DNA of 64,000 nucleotides from NCBI GenBank assembly GCA_950295325.1, contig OX485807.1:8521001-8585000 (forward strand), in the 5' to 3' direction. The notes under the pieces are model-generated. The model searched no databases. It saw only the letters and a list, made by a program, of their open reading frames with translations, and had not been told where the DNA came from. Origin of the DNA: Polytrichum commune. Its lineage: Eukaryota; Streptophyta; Polytrichopsida; Polytrichales; Polytrichaceae. Positions 1 to 9,655 of the stretch are shown here, piece by piece; position 1 is the stretch's first letter, and the number at the start of each line of letters is the position of its first letter. The position numbers and the translations under genes are program-made.

Positions 1-1466
1 AGTGTGCGGTATTCTGCTTCTACAGTAGAAAATGCTACCGTGGGTTGTAGTTCACTACTCCAATGTATCGGTGTTCTCCTGTCTTAAAGATCATCCTTGT
101 TGTTGACTTCCTTTTGTCCAAGTCTCTACCCCAGTCTGAGTCTACATATGTTGTGCGTTCTGGTAGCAAACCTCCGTATTTATCTGTGCCTTCGATGTAG
201 TGGAGGACCCTCTTTGCCACTTCAAGGTGTGCCGGTAGCTGTGGTGCAGACATGAATCTGCTCAGGCAGTTTACCGCATACGAAATGTTTGGTTTGGTGT
301 TCGTGAGGTAAATGAGGCTACCTACAAAGCTTTGGAAAGTCGCGATATCGACATAGTTTGCATCCATGTTTGAGTGTAATTTTTCCCCTTCTTCCATTGG
401 AGTTGTTATTACTGCGCAACTTAGCATGTTGCATCTTTCCAGGAGATTGTGTGAATAGCTTCTTTGAGTTAATTCATAGATTCATGTAGAATTCATAAAT
501 TCATGTAGATTCATGTGACGCTACATGTGTGGTTAATCTGATGAACTCAACTCCTATGTAGAATGCCAGTAAGCTAGCTTCGACATCTCGAACTCGCTTC
601 CTATTCCCTCTGTAATGGTTAAATTGTAAGCATGCAGTTTCATGTGATCAGGAGAACATCCACGTATATCAAGACTATCAGGATTGGATCTCCTTCTTGA
701 TAGAAATAGAGGCTGTGGTCGGTATCACTTCCCATCATGCCAAAATCCGTTAAGAAATATGTATCTTGATGTACCATGCCTTACTTGCATGTTTTGAACA
801 TTAAATGGCCTTTTTTTAAGAGACATACCTTGTTGATGTCTCTTTCTGATGTGACTAGCGCATGAAGTATCTCCATGTGAACTATTTCTTCAAGGTCCCC
901 ATTCAAAAAAGCCGTTTTTACATTAATATGCTTGATATACTCATTGCAATCCATGACTATCATAGTCGGGGCAAAAGTGTCCTGGTTGTTGAGCCCCTCC
1001 TTCTGCTCGAATCCTCTCGCCACCAGCCTAGCCTTCAATTTCTTCATTTTGCCATCCAGTCATCTTTGTCTTTAATACCCATTTTGAAGCTATAGGGACG
1101 CTGCCCCTTGACAGATCCACTAATTCCCAAGTTCCATTTCTTTGAACTTCAAGCTCTTCATTCATTGCTTGAGTTTCAAACCCTGGGTGTCGCATAGTTT
1201 CTTCACCCATTTTGGGATCATTGAGATCGATCACGTAGAGGTAGTCTTCCGATCTTCGAATGCAATTTGAGCGCTTAAATCTTGACATTGAACCATGTCA
1301 ATAACCATTGCACTATGCTTCGCTTCATGCCGGAATATATTTCCTCTGGTGTAGTTCCCTTATTCTTCTTAGCTGGACACCTATTCGTGACATAAGTGGC
1401 AGTGTTGATCACCTCACTCCATGGATATGTAGGGGCATTGCAAAAAAATGCCTGGGGAGATATTTG
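1..1466 (-). mobile_element. Ty1/copia retrotransposon fossil, pol region, cut by window edge
   Basis: Minus-strand translations match the copia pol order integrase, reverse transcriptase, RNase H, read from high to low coordinates. The integrase tail lies at about 1290-1420 (short motif NTATYVTNR). The RT N-terminal part lies at about 780-1290 (KARLVARGF, VKTAFLNGDL). The RT end and RNase H start lie at about 35-430 (VGSLIYLT, YVDSDW). The low-coordinate end runs off the window. No LTR, gag or protease could be recognised, and a dispersed repeat starts at about 1466 where more integrase would be expected. The element is broken in several places (at least four) and looks old. Family assignment is strong from the motifs; the boundaries are uncertain. 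Confidence 0.85.
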
Positions 1467-1670
1467 TGCATAATCGGTCGATATACTAGTGGTTCCAAGC
1501 CCAGTCGTTTACATGTTGACATATTTCGGTTTTTCTCTATTAAAATGAAGTATATTCTGTATATTCTTCCGAAATGATGGGTAATTTTCCTGAAGTCTTG
1601 AAATTCGACAACTTATTTCGCAAACGCAACCAGTGAATCCAATCTGTAGCTTGCAGCCAGTTCTCCCCGT
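1466..1670 (+). repeat. Dispersed repeat family C, copy 1
   Basis: About 200 bp that recurs at 13591-13750 and 18961-19160 in the same orientation. Shared blocks are GCATAAYCGGTC near the start, ACATGTTG/ACATGTTA in the middle, CCTRAAGTCTTGAA later, and CAGCCRGTTCTCCCC at the end of copies 1 and 2. This copy abuts the copia fossil, so it probably inserted into or beside it. The third copy ends in GGAGCACCC followed by TAA, which hints at a Tourist-like terminus, but no matching second terminus was found. Nature unknown. Confidence 0.6.
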
Positions 1671-2990
1671 TTATTGAACCAAATTTGGAGGGAATTCATC
1701 AAAAGATGGCTATGGTCCGCATTGAGTACATAATTTCCTCTTGGAAACACCACATTATCAATCATTTCTTGAGAATTAATTGTGATGAATTTTACAATAT
1801 GAGTCTCATTAGACAACAGTAGACTCTTATGTTGGTTTCTAAGTGATCATATTTTGCACTATTACATGTCATATATGTTATTATTGACTCTATGTATACT
1901 ATGTACCTGTTATGTCTATTGAATTGCTCACCACGGTCATTCCAAGTGTAATTAACTATGTCAGTATACCATAAGTGTTACAAATTGTATACTCCGAAGA
2001 GGTAACACTTGGAGGATATACCTCGTATATGAACTTGCATCGTAATCACTAAAGACTGCGAAGGAATATTATCTGGTTCTTAGCATCAGGGGTGACTTCT
2101 TACACATGGCACTTGCAGAGTGTTTCTTTCTGTGTTGTAGCAGTTTCAAGTTGCGATTAGCCTTTTGGCTTTCCCAACTTTTAAATCAATAATTTCTTTT
2201 TCAGTTCATTGCCAGCTCGTACATGACGGTTTCTCTTAACATGACAATCTCTTAACACACTTGATTCATCACCTGTAAATCTTTCAAAAGCTACTGTAGT
2301 GTGCTGGATATATGATATATGTGCTGGATCTTTCAAAAGCTACCTACACTTAACCCTGAAATATTAAGGCGATTATATGCCAGATATTTTCGAATAAATT
2401 CCATAAGGCTACTGTAGTATTGTAGATCTTTCACGCCACTCGTCAGTCCTATTTCGTCGCAATTCTATCTATAAACCATTTTTTAATGTAATATAACAAC
2501 GCCTCTAAAAGTCATCACTGTGTATTTCATGTAAGTTAAAGGAGGTATATTGCTGTTCAACAGGAACATCTTGGCGCTGTTCAAACATGCTGACTTAGAA
2601 GTTAGGAACACTCAACCATAGAAAACTAAGGTAGTGCCAATTATTCTCATATAATTTCCAATGGACTAGGTCAAGTAACTAAAGTCAAGGGTGCAATCAT
2701 GTAGAAATGGAATATATCATTTGACTGTAACAATTTTGCACTTTGTTTACAGTAAGATTCGCCTAGCATCGCACAATCCAAGGACTAATATCTCCGGTGA
2801 GTAATCCACACTGAGATTTACTATGCTCACACTACACCCTTACAAAGCACGTTCTTGAAACTTTAATGACCACGAAAAGTTATGCTCTGATGAAGTGCCT
2901 ACAGCTAGTGCCTTCTCGAACAGATAAACTGTTCCTCGCGCTCAATTATCTCTGTATTTTAGTATAAATCTAAAAAACATCAATTGCAAG
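1671..2990. other. AT-rich stretch without a recognised gene
   Basis: No coding region, RNA gene or mobile element recognised. The short open frame at 1613-1816 on the minus strand overlaps the dispersed repeat and matches no family I know. A short local direct repeat (GCTGGAT ... GATCTTTCAAAAGCTAC) occurs at about 2280-2345. Confidence 0.4.
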
Positions 2991-3924
2991 ACATAACCGA
3001 AACAACACCACCGGCGGGACAACCCTGCTGGGACCCACGAGGCATTAAGCCTAGCGGTCAGTTTTCATGATCTCACTTTTGTATCAGTTGCATGAGCTAA
3101 AGTTTTCCCTCATGCTCTAAATGTTTCGCTCTTTTCTTTCTCCGGATAAAGGTGAGGAGGATTCTTACATCACTTAGCGCTGGTGCAGCTTTATAATATC
3201 TTTCAAAATGCTCCTGCGTCAACACAATGAAACCATCACTGGTTTTAATTTTCAATTCAGTCCAAGTGGAACAGAGGAAGAAGTAGTTTTGTTGCAAACG
3301 ATATTTTCAGGATTAGGTCAAGTGTAGAAAGGTCACAAGCATACCTTTCATGCCCTTCAACAATTGAATCCTTGACAATGGAAGTAGTGGTCAATGAGTC
3401 TAGGAACAATGTCAGTAGCCAATAATAAGTGCACAACAAATGATTCAATTTGTACAATTGAGGTTCCATTGCTGACTGATCAGATTGGACAATAGGAAGC
3501 CTCAAAAATTTGTTTTCATCTACTCCTGCGAACTTCCAGATGCGCAGGAACACAATTCCTGACCTAACAAACACCAGATGCCTCCACTGTAGCTTGATTA
3601 GAATCTCTAGATACTTGGAGAGGGAAGTAAAATAACAACCAAAACATAACGAAAGAAGGATATAGCCATACAACGCGTGGAACCTGCAGCCAAGTTCATC
3701 ACATATGCATCTGCCTCAACAAGACCCGAAGCCTGTTGATTATCAAAATAAGACTCTAGCTATCGCAGGCTATCACAGACTTCTCCACAAGCACCAGCTA
3801 ACATTCTCTTCCTGAAGGCAAAAACTTAATCTGAAACCGAAATTCATTGCTAATCAGATGCATATCTGCAGACATGACCAACTAATCAACCTAGCAACTG
3901 ATCAAGGATCGAAGTAAACCAAGT
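2991..3924 (-). other. Gene-like stretch with splice-like signals, not recognised
   Basis: The minus strand holds a 138-codon frame (3673-3257) and a 66-codon frame (3297-3097), with sequence that looks like short exons between good plant splice sites. One candidate internal exon reads EHFERYYKAAPALSD, between an acceptor (gacgcag) and a donor (gtaaga) at about 3211-3165. Other donor/acceptor-like pairs lie near 3340 and 3460. No reading gives a family I can name, and stops interrupt most choices. It lies just downstream of the HMA gene on the same strand, so it could be part of a separate gene, a decayed exon series or chance. Confidence 0.25.
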
Positions 3925-4557
3925 ACATGTGATCAAGAATCTTTTATTGGAGCTTACAGGGCCCTCCTGACGCCCGATAGTTTTCGACACTGTCAAAACC
4001 TGCCATATCTGCCGACAAAGGCAGATTCACAACAAACCGCAACTGTAGATAGAACTACATGGCAATTACCAGATGGAAAGCCAGCACATTTTATGATAAT
4101 TGACTTCCATGAATCGAACACAAAGCTCAATCCAAGAGTAACTGGCTTGAAGATCATGGTTCCTGGAATATCATCTTGCTTGGCAGCAGCAGCAGCCCTG
4201 AATGAGCCGACTTTTAATTGCAGCTCAAAACTGACCCACTCTTAGCCGAATGCATCAACACTACACGTTATAGAATCCTCCGCAAAATTTCTAGGCCTTG
4301 GAATGGAGATGTACATGTTTTCAAATCTGCTACTGTTCTGACACCCCACTTGGGGTAAGTCTAGACTCTGAGGAGGTCATCCAAAAGAAATTGGGGAAAA
4401 TGATGCGGGTTGTCCGTCGATTGATGTCGATGATCATCTTCATGCTTCGAAGTTCCTTGTGATCCCGACGACATCAAACCACGCATGCAGGTGTGAAATT
4501 TGTCGACGAAGCTCTACCTATATGTACATTATCAAGAAGACGGATATTCGAGCTAAT
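3925..4557 (-). other. Probable 3' UTR of the HMA gene, with AATAAA signal
   Basis: Follows the minus-strand stop codon at 4560-4558. An AATAAA hexamer on the minus strand lies at 3948-3943, giving a 3' UTR of roughly 600 nt if it is used. Two plus-strand open frames here (4459-4851 and 4493-4747) are shadows of the HMA exons and UTR. Extent inferred from a single signal. Confidence 0.4.
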
Positions 4558-6781
4558 TCAAAATTTCTTGCCAGACTGCTGCCACAAGTCAGCATCCTTC
4601 TTGACTCGTCTGACTCGCTTCAGAACACTCTCAGGATTCACATTCCCCACCACTGTCACCTTCTTGCTCCATTGGTCGCACAGGATATCTTCCAAACCTT
4701 CACAAGACACCAAAACATATATACATATATTGAGCTCCCGGTACTAGCCCAATTCATAAACACCACCCGTAACAAGACTTTTTATACGTTGAATTTCAAC
4801 ATAGGTGGAGGAACTTTGACTCACCATTCATGTATGACAGAGACGCCCTAACTTTTCGCTCGCAGTTGTCGCAGCAAATGGGGACCTTCAACTCCAAGGA
4901 CTGCGAGCGGCCCAACTGCCACATCAAAACGTCCCCATGTTAGCACCCAAAAAGAGAAATCCACAAAACATTATGCACAAGGTGCCGGAAAATAATAGTA
5001 CCGAGTTATCGACATGCATGGAAGTTACTTCAACACATGATGATGGAAGGGGAGATACAAATTAGAGGTGATGCTTCGTGTTAGGATGATGCAAGGAGCT
5101 GGGCCACAAGTTGCCGTACCTTGTTCTGGGCCTTGCCGCTGGCTCCCTGGACCTGTTGTTGTTGGTTTCCACCTTTAGCAGAGCTAGATTGGTTGTACTG
5201 AGCACCTTTGGAAGAGACATTGAAGTTCCCCCAATTCTCCTCTGCCGAAGAGTACCCCATGTCATCAAAGTCGACGCTCTTGCTCTTCTTCAAGCCACTC
5301 TTCTTGGCTCCGCCCATGATCATGGGACTGAGGTCATCCATGTGGCCGTTGTAGTGCTGCCCTGACTTCCCTTGCGAGCTGCCACCTGACTTCTTGGACC
5401 CCGAGCGGGTCATGTCATCGTATCCCTGGTTGGCGTAGCCCTGGTTGTCAAATCTGTTGTTGCTGGAAACCTTGCTCCCCTTCTGGTTATATTGGTCATG
5501 TCCACCACCGTTGTGGCTGTGGCTGCGGCTGCTGTTGCTACTGAGGCCTAAGGCCCACTTGACACCCTTCTTAATTGGGCTGTCATTATCCTCCTCATCG
5601 TCAGAAGTGTCATACTTGGAGCTGGACCGCTGTTGCGCATTGCCTTGCTTCATGGCAGACTTCGGCTTCTGCATGTTGCCATTGTACCCTGGCCCTTGGG
5701 AATTTTGAGCATAAGCCCAAGCCTCATCACCCCTTCCGTTGCTTGCAGAAGTCACGTTGTGGCCATTCCCAGTACCCTTGCTGACCTTGTTTGCTGATAC
5801 TCTGGAACCATTCATCCGGTTGTCGTCATCCTCATCGAAGCCACCGTTGCTTATCCACCCCCCATGGCCGTGTTGGCCATTGTAACCGTTCTGCTGCGAT
5901 GATTTGTTGCCCTTGGCCCCAGATTTCTTGCCAGAGGAGTTCACACGGTTGTCGTCATCATCGAAGTCATTCTGCATCCACATCCCCTGACCACCCTGGC
6001 CGCCATTGTATAACTGGCCCTGCGACTTGTTGCTCGACTTACCCGTAGGAGGCATCTTTGGAACACTCATGCTCCTTCCATAACCCTCCGTGGACTCTCC
6101 ACCACGCCACATCCCCTGTCCTCCGTTCATGCCATTGTATTGCATGTCTTGCAAGTTGCCATTACTCATGCTCTTGCCCAAAGATTTCTTGCTAGTGCCC
6201 TGCATATGACCTCGATCATCATCATACTCATTCTGCATCCACCCCCCTTGTCTAGCACCTCCACCACCCGTGGACTGATTCTGGCCTCCAGCCTTGCCGA
6301 AACCTGACTTCTTGGCACCGTTTGAGCCTCCACGGGAGTATTCATCATCGTCATCCTCGCTTACGTCGTTGTCTACGTACTTCGGCTGGCCACCCTTGCT
6401 CTGCGCTTTCGGGGGTCTGGAGCTCGCGGAGCTCGTATAATTGCCTCCAAAATTGTTGTGATCATCCCTGTACCCTCCGCCTCCTTGCTGCTGCTGGTAC
6501 TTCACTTGGGAGGCATCATACTGACTGTAACTCGGATCCCTCCCATTCATCTGCCGCATCTCGGGATGCTGCAGGTACCTTGTAAAGGTGTCGTCTCGCA
6601 TCTCCGGTCTCCTGTACTCCCTGAATGTGTCCTCCCTCTGAGGCATGTACTCCATCCCCGGCATGGACGCTCTCCGTGGCCCCATGGATGCTCTGTAGCC
6701 AGGATATTCATCGGAGGCAGCGTGCATGTGTTGTTGCTTCTGCAACATCCATGTTGTGGTTTCCTTCTGCCCATTGAAGAA
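4558..6781 (-). CDS. HMA-domain protein with long disordered N-terminal region (HIPP/NaKR-like)
   Basis: Three exons are read on the minus strand: 6781-5120, 4915-4825 and 4697-4558, with introns of 204 and 127 bp (donors GTACGG and GTGAGT; acceptors TGGCAG and TGTGAAG; a CTAAC branch-like site in the first). Numbering residues from a GTG at 6787, residues 1-556 are low-complexity, rich in Gly, Asn, Gln, Ser, Asp and Lys. They hold a 14-residue tandem repeat (51-64, 65-78: DTF..Y..PEMR) and three acidic-aromatic modules (WMQNEYDDD near 183, WMQNDFDDDD near 270, WISNGGFDEDDD near 311). Residues 557-632 form an HMA fold with the metal-binding CxxC at C571-C574 (ICCDNCERKV) and a KKVTVVGNV strand. 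There is no C-terminal CaaX box, so it is unlike typical isoprenylated HIPPs; domain order resembles NaKR1. A role in metal binding or chaperoning is inferred. The true start is unknown: no in-frame ATG opens this exon, the GTG sits in the acceptor (gtgcag), and an upstream exon is likely. Confidence 0.85.
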
Positions 6782-7092
6782 CTGCACTCACATGCGATGA
6801 ACAACAAGTTAACCTCTACACTCACTGCACCAAGAAACACTCAGGTACGGACACCTGACCACTCCACCTTCCAGAAATCCATATACAATCAGTCAATCAA
6901 TCAATCAACTGGTACCAACACACAACACTCCAAACCAACTACACACAGAACTGTCTAAGAAGATATTTCTTGAGATATTTCTGATGGGTCAATCCTCACT
7001 TAAATTTTGAAGTTACATTCTAAAATGTTTCTGCATGGCCAGTTAGTTGCACCTGCACACACCGAAATGCAGACTACCCACTGGTATGGAGC

Positions 7093-7258
7093 AACTAGAC
7101 ATTCCCCAACTTCTACAGCTAGTCACTCACTGCAGATATTTTGGCCAAACAGTAGCACAATGAACCATCAAAAAACAAAGCACTACATTCAAGCTGATCT
7201 GAGGCCTCTAAGCCTTAACCCACAACAACAAATTCAGATTAGAGGATTTGTATTTTCC
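7093..7258 (+). repeat. Diverged direct duplication, copy 1 (inside HMA gene 5' intron)
   Basis: Aligns with 7679-7835 in the same orientation, starting at AACTARACATTCCCCAAC and ending near GTATTTT. Identity looks like 70-80 percent by eye, with small gaps. No terminal inverted repeats or target duplications seen. Confidence 0.6.
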
Positions 7259-7678
7259 AAAAATGACGTTTAGTAGTTCCAGTTGGAAATCCACCTCCCC
7301 ACAGAAAGGCCAATGGTTGTGTGAGGCACTGTGACATTGTTCATTTTTTCAGTACAAATGTATTGGTTGATACATATTGCAATGAGCGCATGGAATTGGT
7401 TATTTCCCAAAGCTACTGGGAATTGCACCGTCATTTGAGTATACAAGCTTGTTGGGGAAGATAACATATGCTTCCGAAAAGCTCACTTTACATTTCTATC
7501 GTTGTTTGCAAAGCATGTTTTGGGTCCATAGCCAATGCAACACAACCTCCTTGTAGATGGGTTAAATTCCCGCCAAACAAGGCAACTTGTGATGCAGACG
7601 TCGAGCAAACACCACAAGCTGTTGCATTGATTATGCTCGACATCTGCCCTATTGGTTTCCGACAAAGATTAGGGACCG

Positions 7679-7835
7679 AACTAAACATTCCCCAACTGCT
7701 ACAGCTGGTCGCTTACTGCAGAAATTTTTGCCAACAGTATCACAATGAATAGTCATACATCGGAAAACAAAGGGCACTAAAATTGAATCTGATCCGAGAC
7801 TTCGGAGACTTGAGAATAGAGAGGTCGTATTTTGG
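7679..7835 (+). repeat. Diverged direct duplication, copy 2 (inside HMA gene 5' intron)
   Basis: Partner of 7093-7258, offset 586 bp. This copy overlaps the end of the candidate upstream exon frame on the minus strand (7949-7740), so the duplication may have copied part of an exon or its flank. Confidence 0.6.
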
Positions 7836-8157
7836 ATCTCGCACCTCATCCAAGGGAACCAAATTAGTGTGGCCGAGGCCGTAGAATGGCCGGGGGTCAT
7901 GAAAATAGTTTCCTGCCATGATCAACTCCAACCGCACTCCGTTAATCAAACGATTGAGCCGGCCGCCCCAGATAACAGAAACCCCTCCTTGATCAGATTC
8001 AACTCTTGTCTGATACCCAACTCTCGATCATAAGCACTTGAACCGCCAAATATACTCTTCAATATGTTAGCTACTCCAAGCCAGCTTCTGGACCTGCTGC
8101 ACCCACCAACCAACGCACGCCACGCTCCCGCCCACTAAAACTGCTCTAATCTGATCT

Positions 8158-8640
8158 GACCTGATCTACGCTGCTACAAAGAGAAGAAGATGCGAGACGA
8201 TCGGCGAGAAATGGTAGTGACGATGATGCAGCAAGAGGCAGTGGGGGCCGCGGGTGGCGGGGGCTCCTCCAGGAAGGAGCAAAAGTTGACGGCGATGGTG
8301 CGGAGGAGGGGGGGAGTTCGGAGAGAAGGGGTGCAGGATTGCGAGTGCATCCCGCTTTGCGCTGCGACGGCGTGAGAGAGCGAGGGGGCGGAGGAGGCTG
8401 GGCGTTGCGCTTGTGGGAGTGAACCGGCGAGCGCGTGCAATATATGCAGCTGCCGGTGGGGCCCGTGCCTGCCGCAAGCTTGGTGGCCTCCCATGTTCGC
8501 TCCGAGACCCTCTCCCTCGCCCCAGCCCCCCCACTCTCCAGGACGGACGGACGGACGGAAGGAAGGAATCCCCTCGCCACCCTCGCAGGCGATGCAGTCG
8601 CCGTCGTCGTGCCTTCCAATCCACGCTGGGCGACAACCCG
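8158..8640 (-). promoter_or_regulatory. GC-rich promoter and 5' leader of the HMA gene
   Basis: A sharp GC-rich island directly upstream of the minus-strand HMA gene. A TATA-like element (GCATATATTGC on the minus strand) lies at about 8447-8437. It is followed by a C/T-rich leader typical of plant 5' UTRs. A possible donor CAG/GTCAG sits near 8158, so the leader could be spliced to the exon at 6781. The several open frames here on both strands are proline/arginine/serine-rich shadows of GC-rich DNA, not proteins. Start site and splice are inferred. Confidence 0.5.
8541..8568 (+). repeat. Tetranucleotide microsatellite (GGAC)4(GGAA)3
   Basis: Perfect compound tetranucleotide repeat in the promoter region of the HMA gene, about 100 bp upstream of the TATA-like element. 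Confidence 0.95.
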
Positions 8641-8678
8641 CTATGTCCTCACACTAAGATACATAGTTAGTCCCATTA

Positions 8679-9105
8679 GGGCGTCCCCAGCAGCCTCGCC
8701 ATGGGGCATGCCAACGCCAAAATTGGGGCATCCCGGGTTCTTAGGTGGCGGTACCGGCATAAATTGAGCCCCACCAATGTCCAGTCCGGCATAATTTAGA
8801 ACCGGCCCGGGTATAGTAAAGGCCTTCCAACGCCATAAATGATTCATATGGCGACCCTCCTCCGGCCCGCCAAGAGATTACTTTAATATCAAATACTCCG
8901 ATATCCTACTTTATCCCATGTCAGATAATAGGTGTCGTTTTCTTATTGATTGCTTCCTAATTATACCGGGGGTATGCCTAGGCTTTGGTGGGCTCTGACT
9001 CAAGATGAGTTGCCCCGCCCAAGATGGAGGGCTCCCCAAACACCCTAAACACCATATAATACATTATTTTTGGCGGGTTGCTTACTATCTCTCCTGGGCA
9101 TGCCC
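8679..9105. mobile_element. Tourist-like MITE (PIF/Harbinger type), 427 bp
   Basis: Flanked on both sides by TTA (8676-8678 and 9106-9108). Termini are inverted and imperfect: GGGCGTCCCCAGCAG at the left against GGGCATGCCCAGGAG at the right when reversed. TTA duplication plus a GGG-starting terminus is the PIF/Harbinger pattern. GC-richer than its surroundings and contains no coding region. It lies about 40 bp upstream of the HMA promoter island. Confidence 0.7.
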
Positions 9106-9154
9106 TTAGTGTTGGGTGGGAAGTTCATAACATCGTTCAGCCAAGCCGCTACTA

Positions 9155-9655
9155 GCCGTTCCACAATGTCGCACTAATAATGTTCAGGGAAAGTATCTCA
9201 CCCGAGTTTTTCACCCTCAATATGCCAGCCATTTCATATTGTCGTAGTAATAATGTTCAGCGAAAGTGCCTCACCCGAGTTTTTCAGCCTAAATATGCCA
9301 TCCGTTCCATAATGTCGCAGTAATAATGTTCAGCGAAAGTGTCTCACATGAATTTTCAATTTGAATATGCTAGTCGTTCCATAATGGTGCAGTAATGTTC
9401 AGGGAAAGTGTCTCACCCAATTTTTTCAGTCTGAATATGCCAACCATTCCATAATGGCGCAGTAATTCAGGGGAAGTGTCTCACCCAAGTTTTTCAGTCT
9501 GAATATGCCAGCCGTTCCATAATGGCGCAGTAATTCAGGGGAAGTGTCTCACCCAAGTTTTTCAGTCTGAATATGCCAACCGTTCCATAATGTCGCGGTA
9601 ATAATGTTTAGGGAAAGTGTCTCACCCGAGTTTTTTCAGTCTGAATATGTCAGTG
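9155..9655 (+). repeat. Tandem array, about 7 units of 68-73 bp
   Basis: Units begin at about 9155, 9228, 9301, 9373, 9443, 9511 and 9579. Unit core: CCGTTCCATAATGTCGCAGT, then a TTCAGGG(G)AAGTGTCTCACCC block, then TTTTTCAGTCTGAATATGCC. Period shrinks from 73 to 68 along the array because of a small deletion (TAATG) shared by the later units. This suggests stepwise local duplication. Lies just downstream of the MITE at 8679-9105. Confidence 0.9.

Larger units (their letters stand above)
6782..8157 (-). other. Probable 5' intron(s) or upstream exon of the HMA gene
   Basis: Between the acceptor at 6783-6782 and a possible donor (CAG/GTCAG) near 8157 on the minus strand. No exon can be firmly placed. 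The best candidate is a minus-strand 69-codon frame at 7949-7740, whose inner ATG at about 7919 starts MAGNYFHDPRPFYGLGH. It reads like real coding sequence but matches no family I know and could be a uORF or first exon. The stretch also holds an internal duplication (separate entries). Confidence 0.4.

Noticed and set aside
3340-3470. Lipase class 3 exon suggested by ATDIVPRLIDHYF in one minus frame
   Set aside because: The reading hits a stop at once, and no lipase active-site motif is visible in the neighbourhood.
5081-5119. Stop at 5083-5081 as the natural end of the large protein
   Set aside because: A donor (AAG/GTACGG) lies just before it, and the following exons give a phase-matched HMA domain with CxxC; chance is very unlikely. 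The stop may still be used if the intron is retained.
6785-6787. GTG at 6787 as the start codon
   Set aside because: It is part of the acceptor sequence gtgcag, and plant nuclear genes very rarely start at GTG.
5111-6958. Plus-strand open frames across the HMA gene
   Set aside because: They are opposite-strand shadows with Ser/Cys/Leu-rich wording created by the low-complexity exon.
8146-8767. Several 100-157 codon frames in the GC-rich island
   Set aside because: All frames on both strands are open because of base composition; the products are Pro/Arg/Ser-rich without domains, and the region fits a promoter and leader.
9155-9655. CRISPR-like array
   Set aside because: The units repeat along their whole length with no unique spacers, and the genome is eukaryotic.
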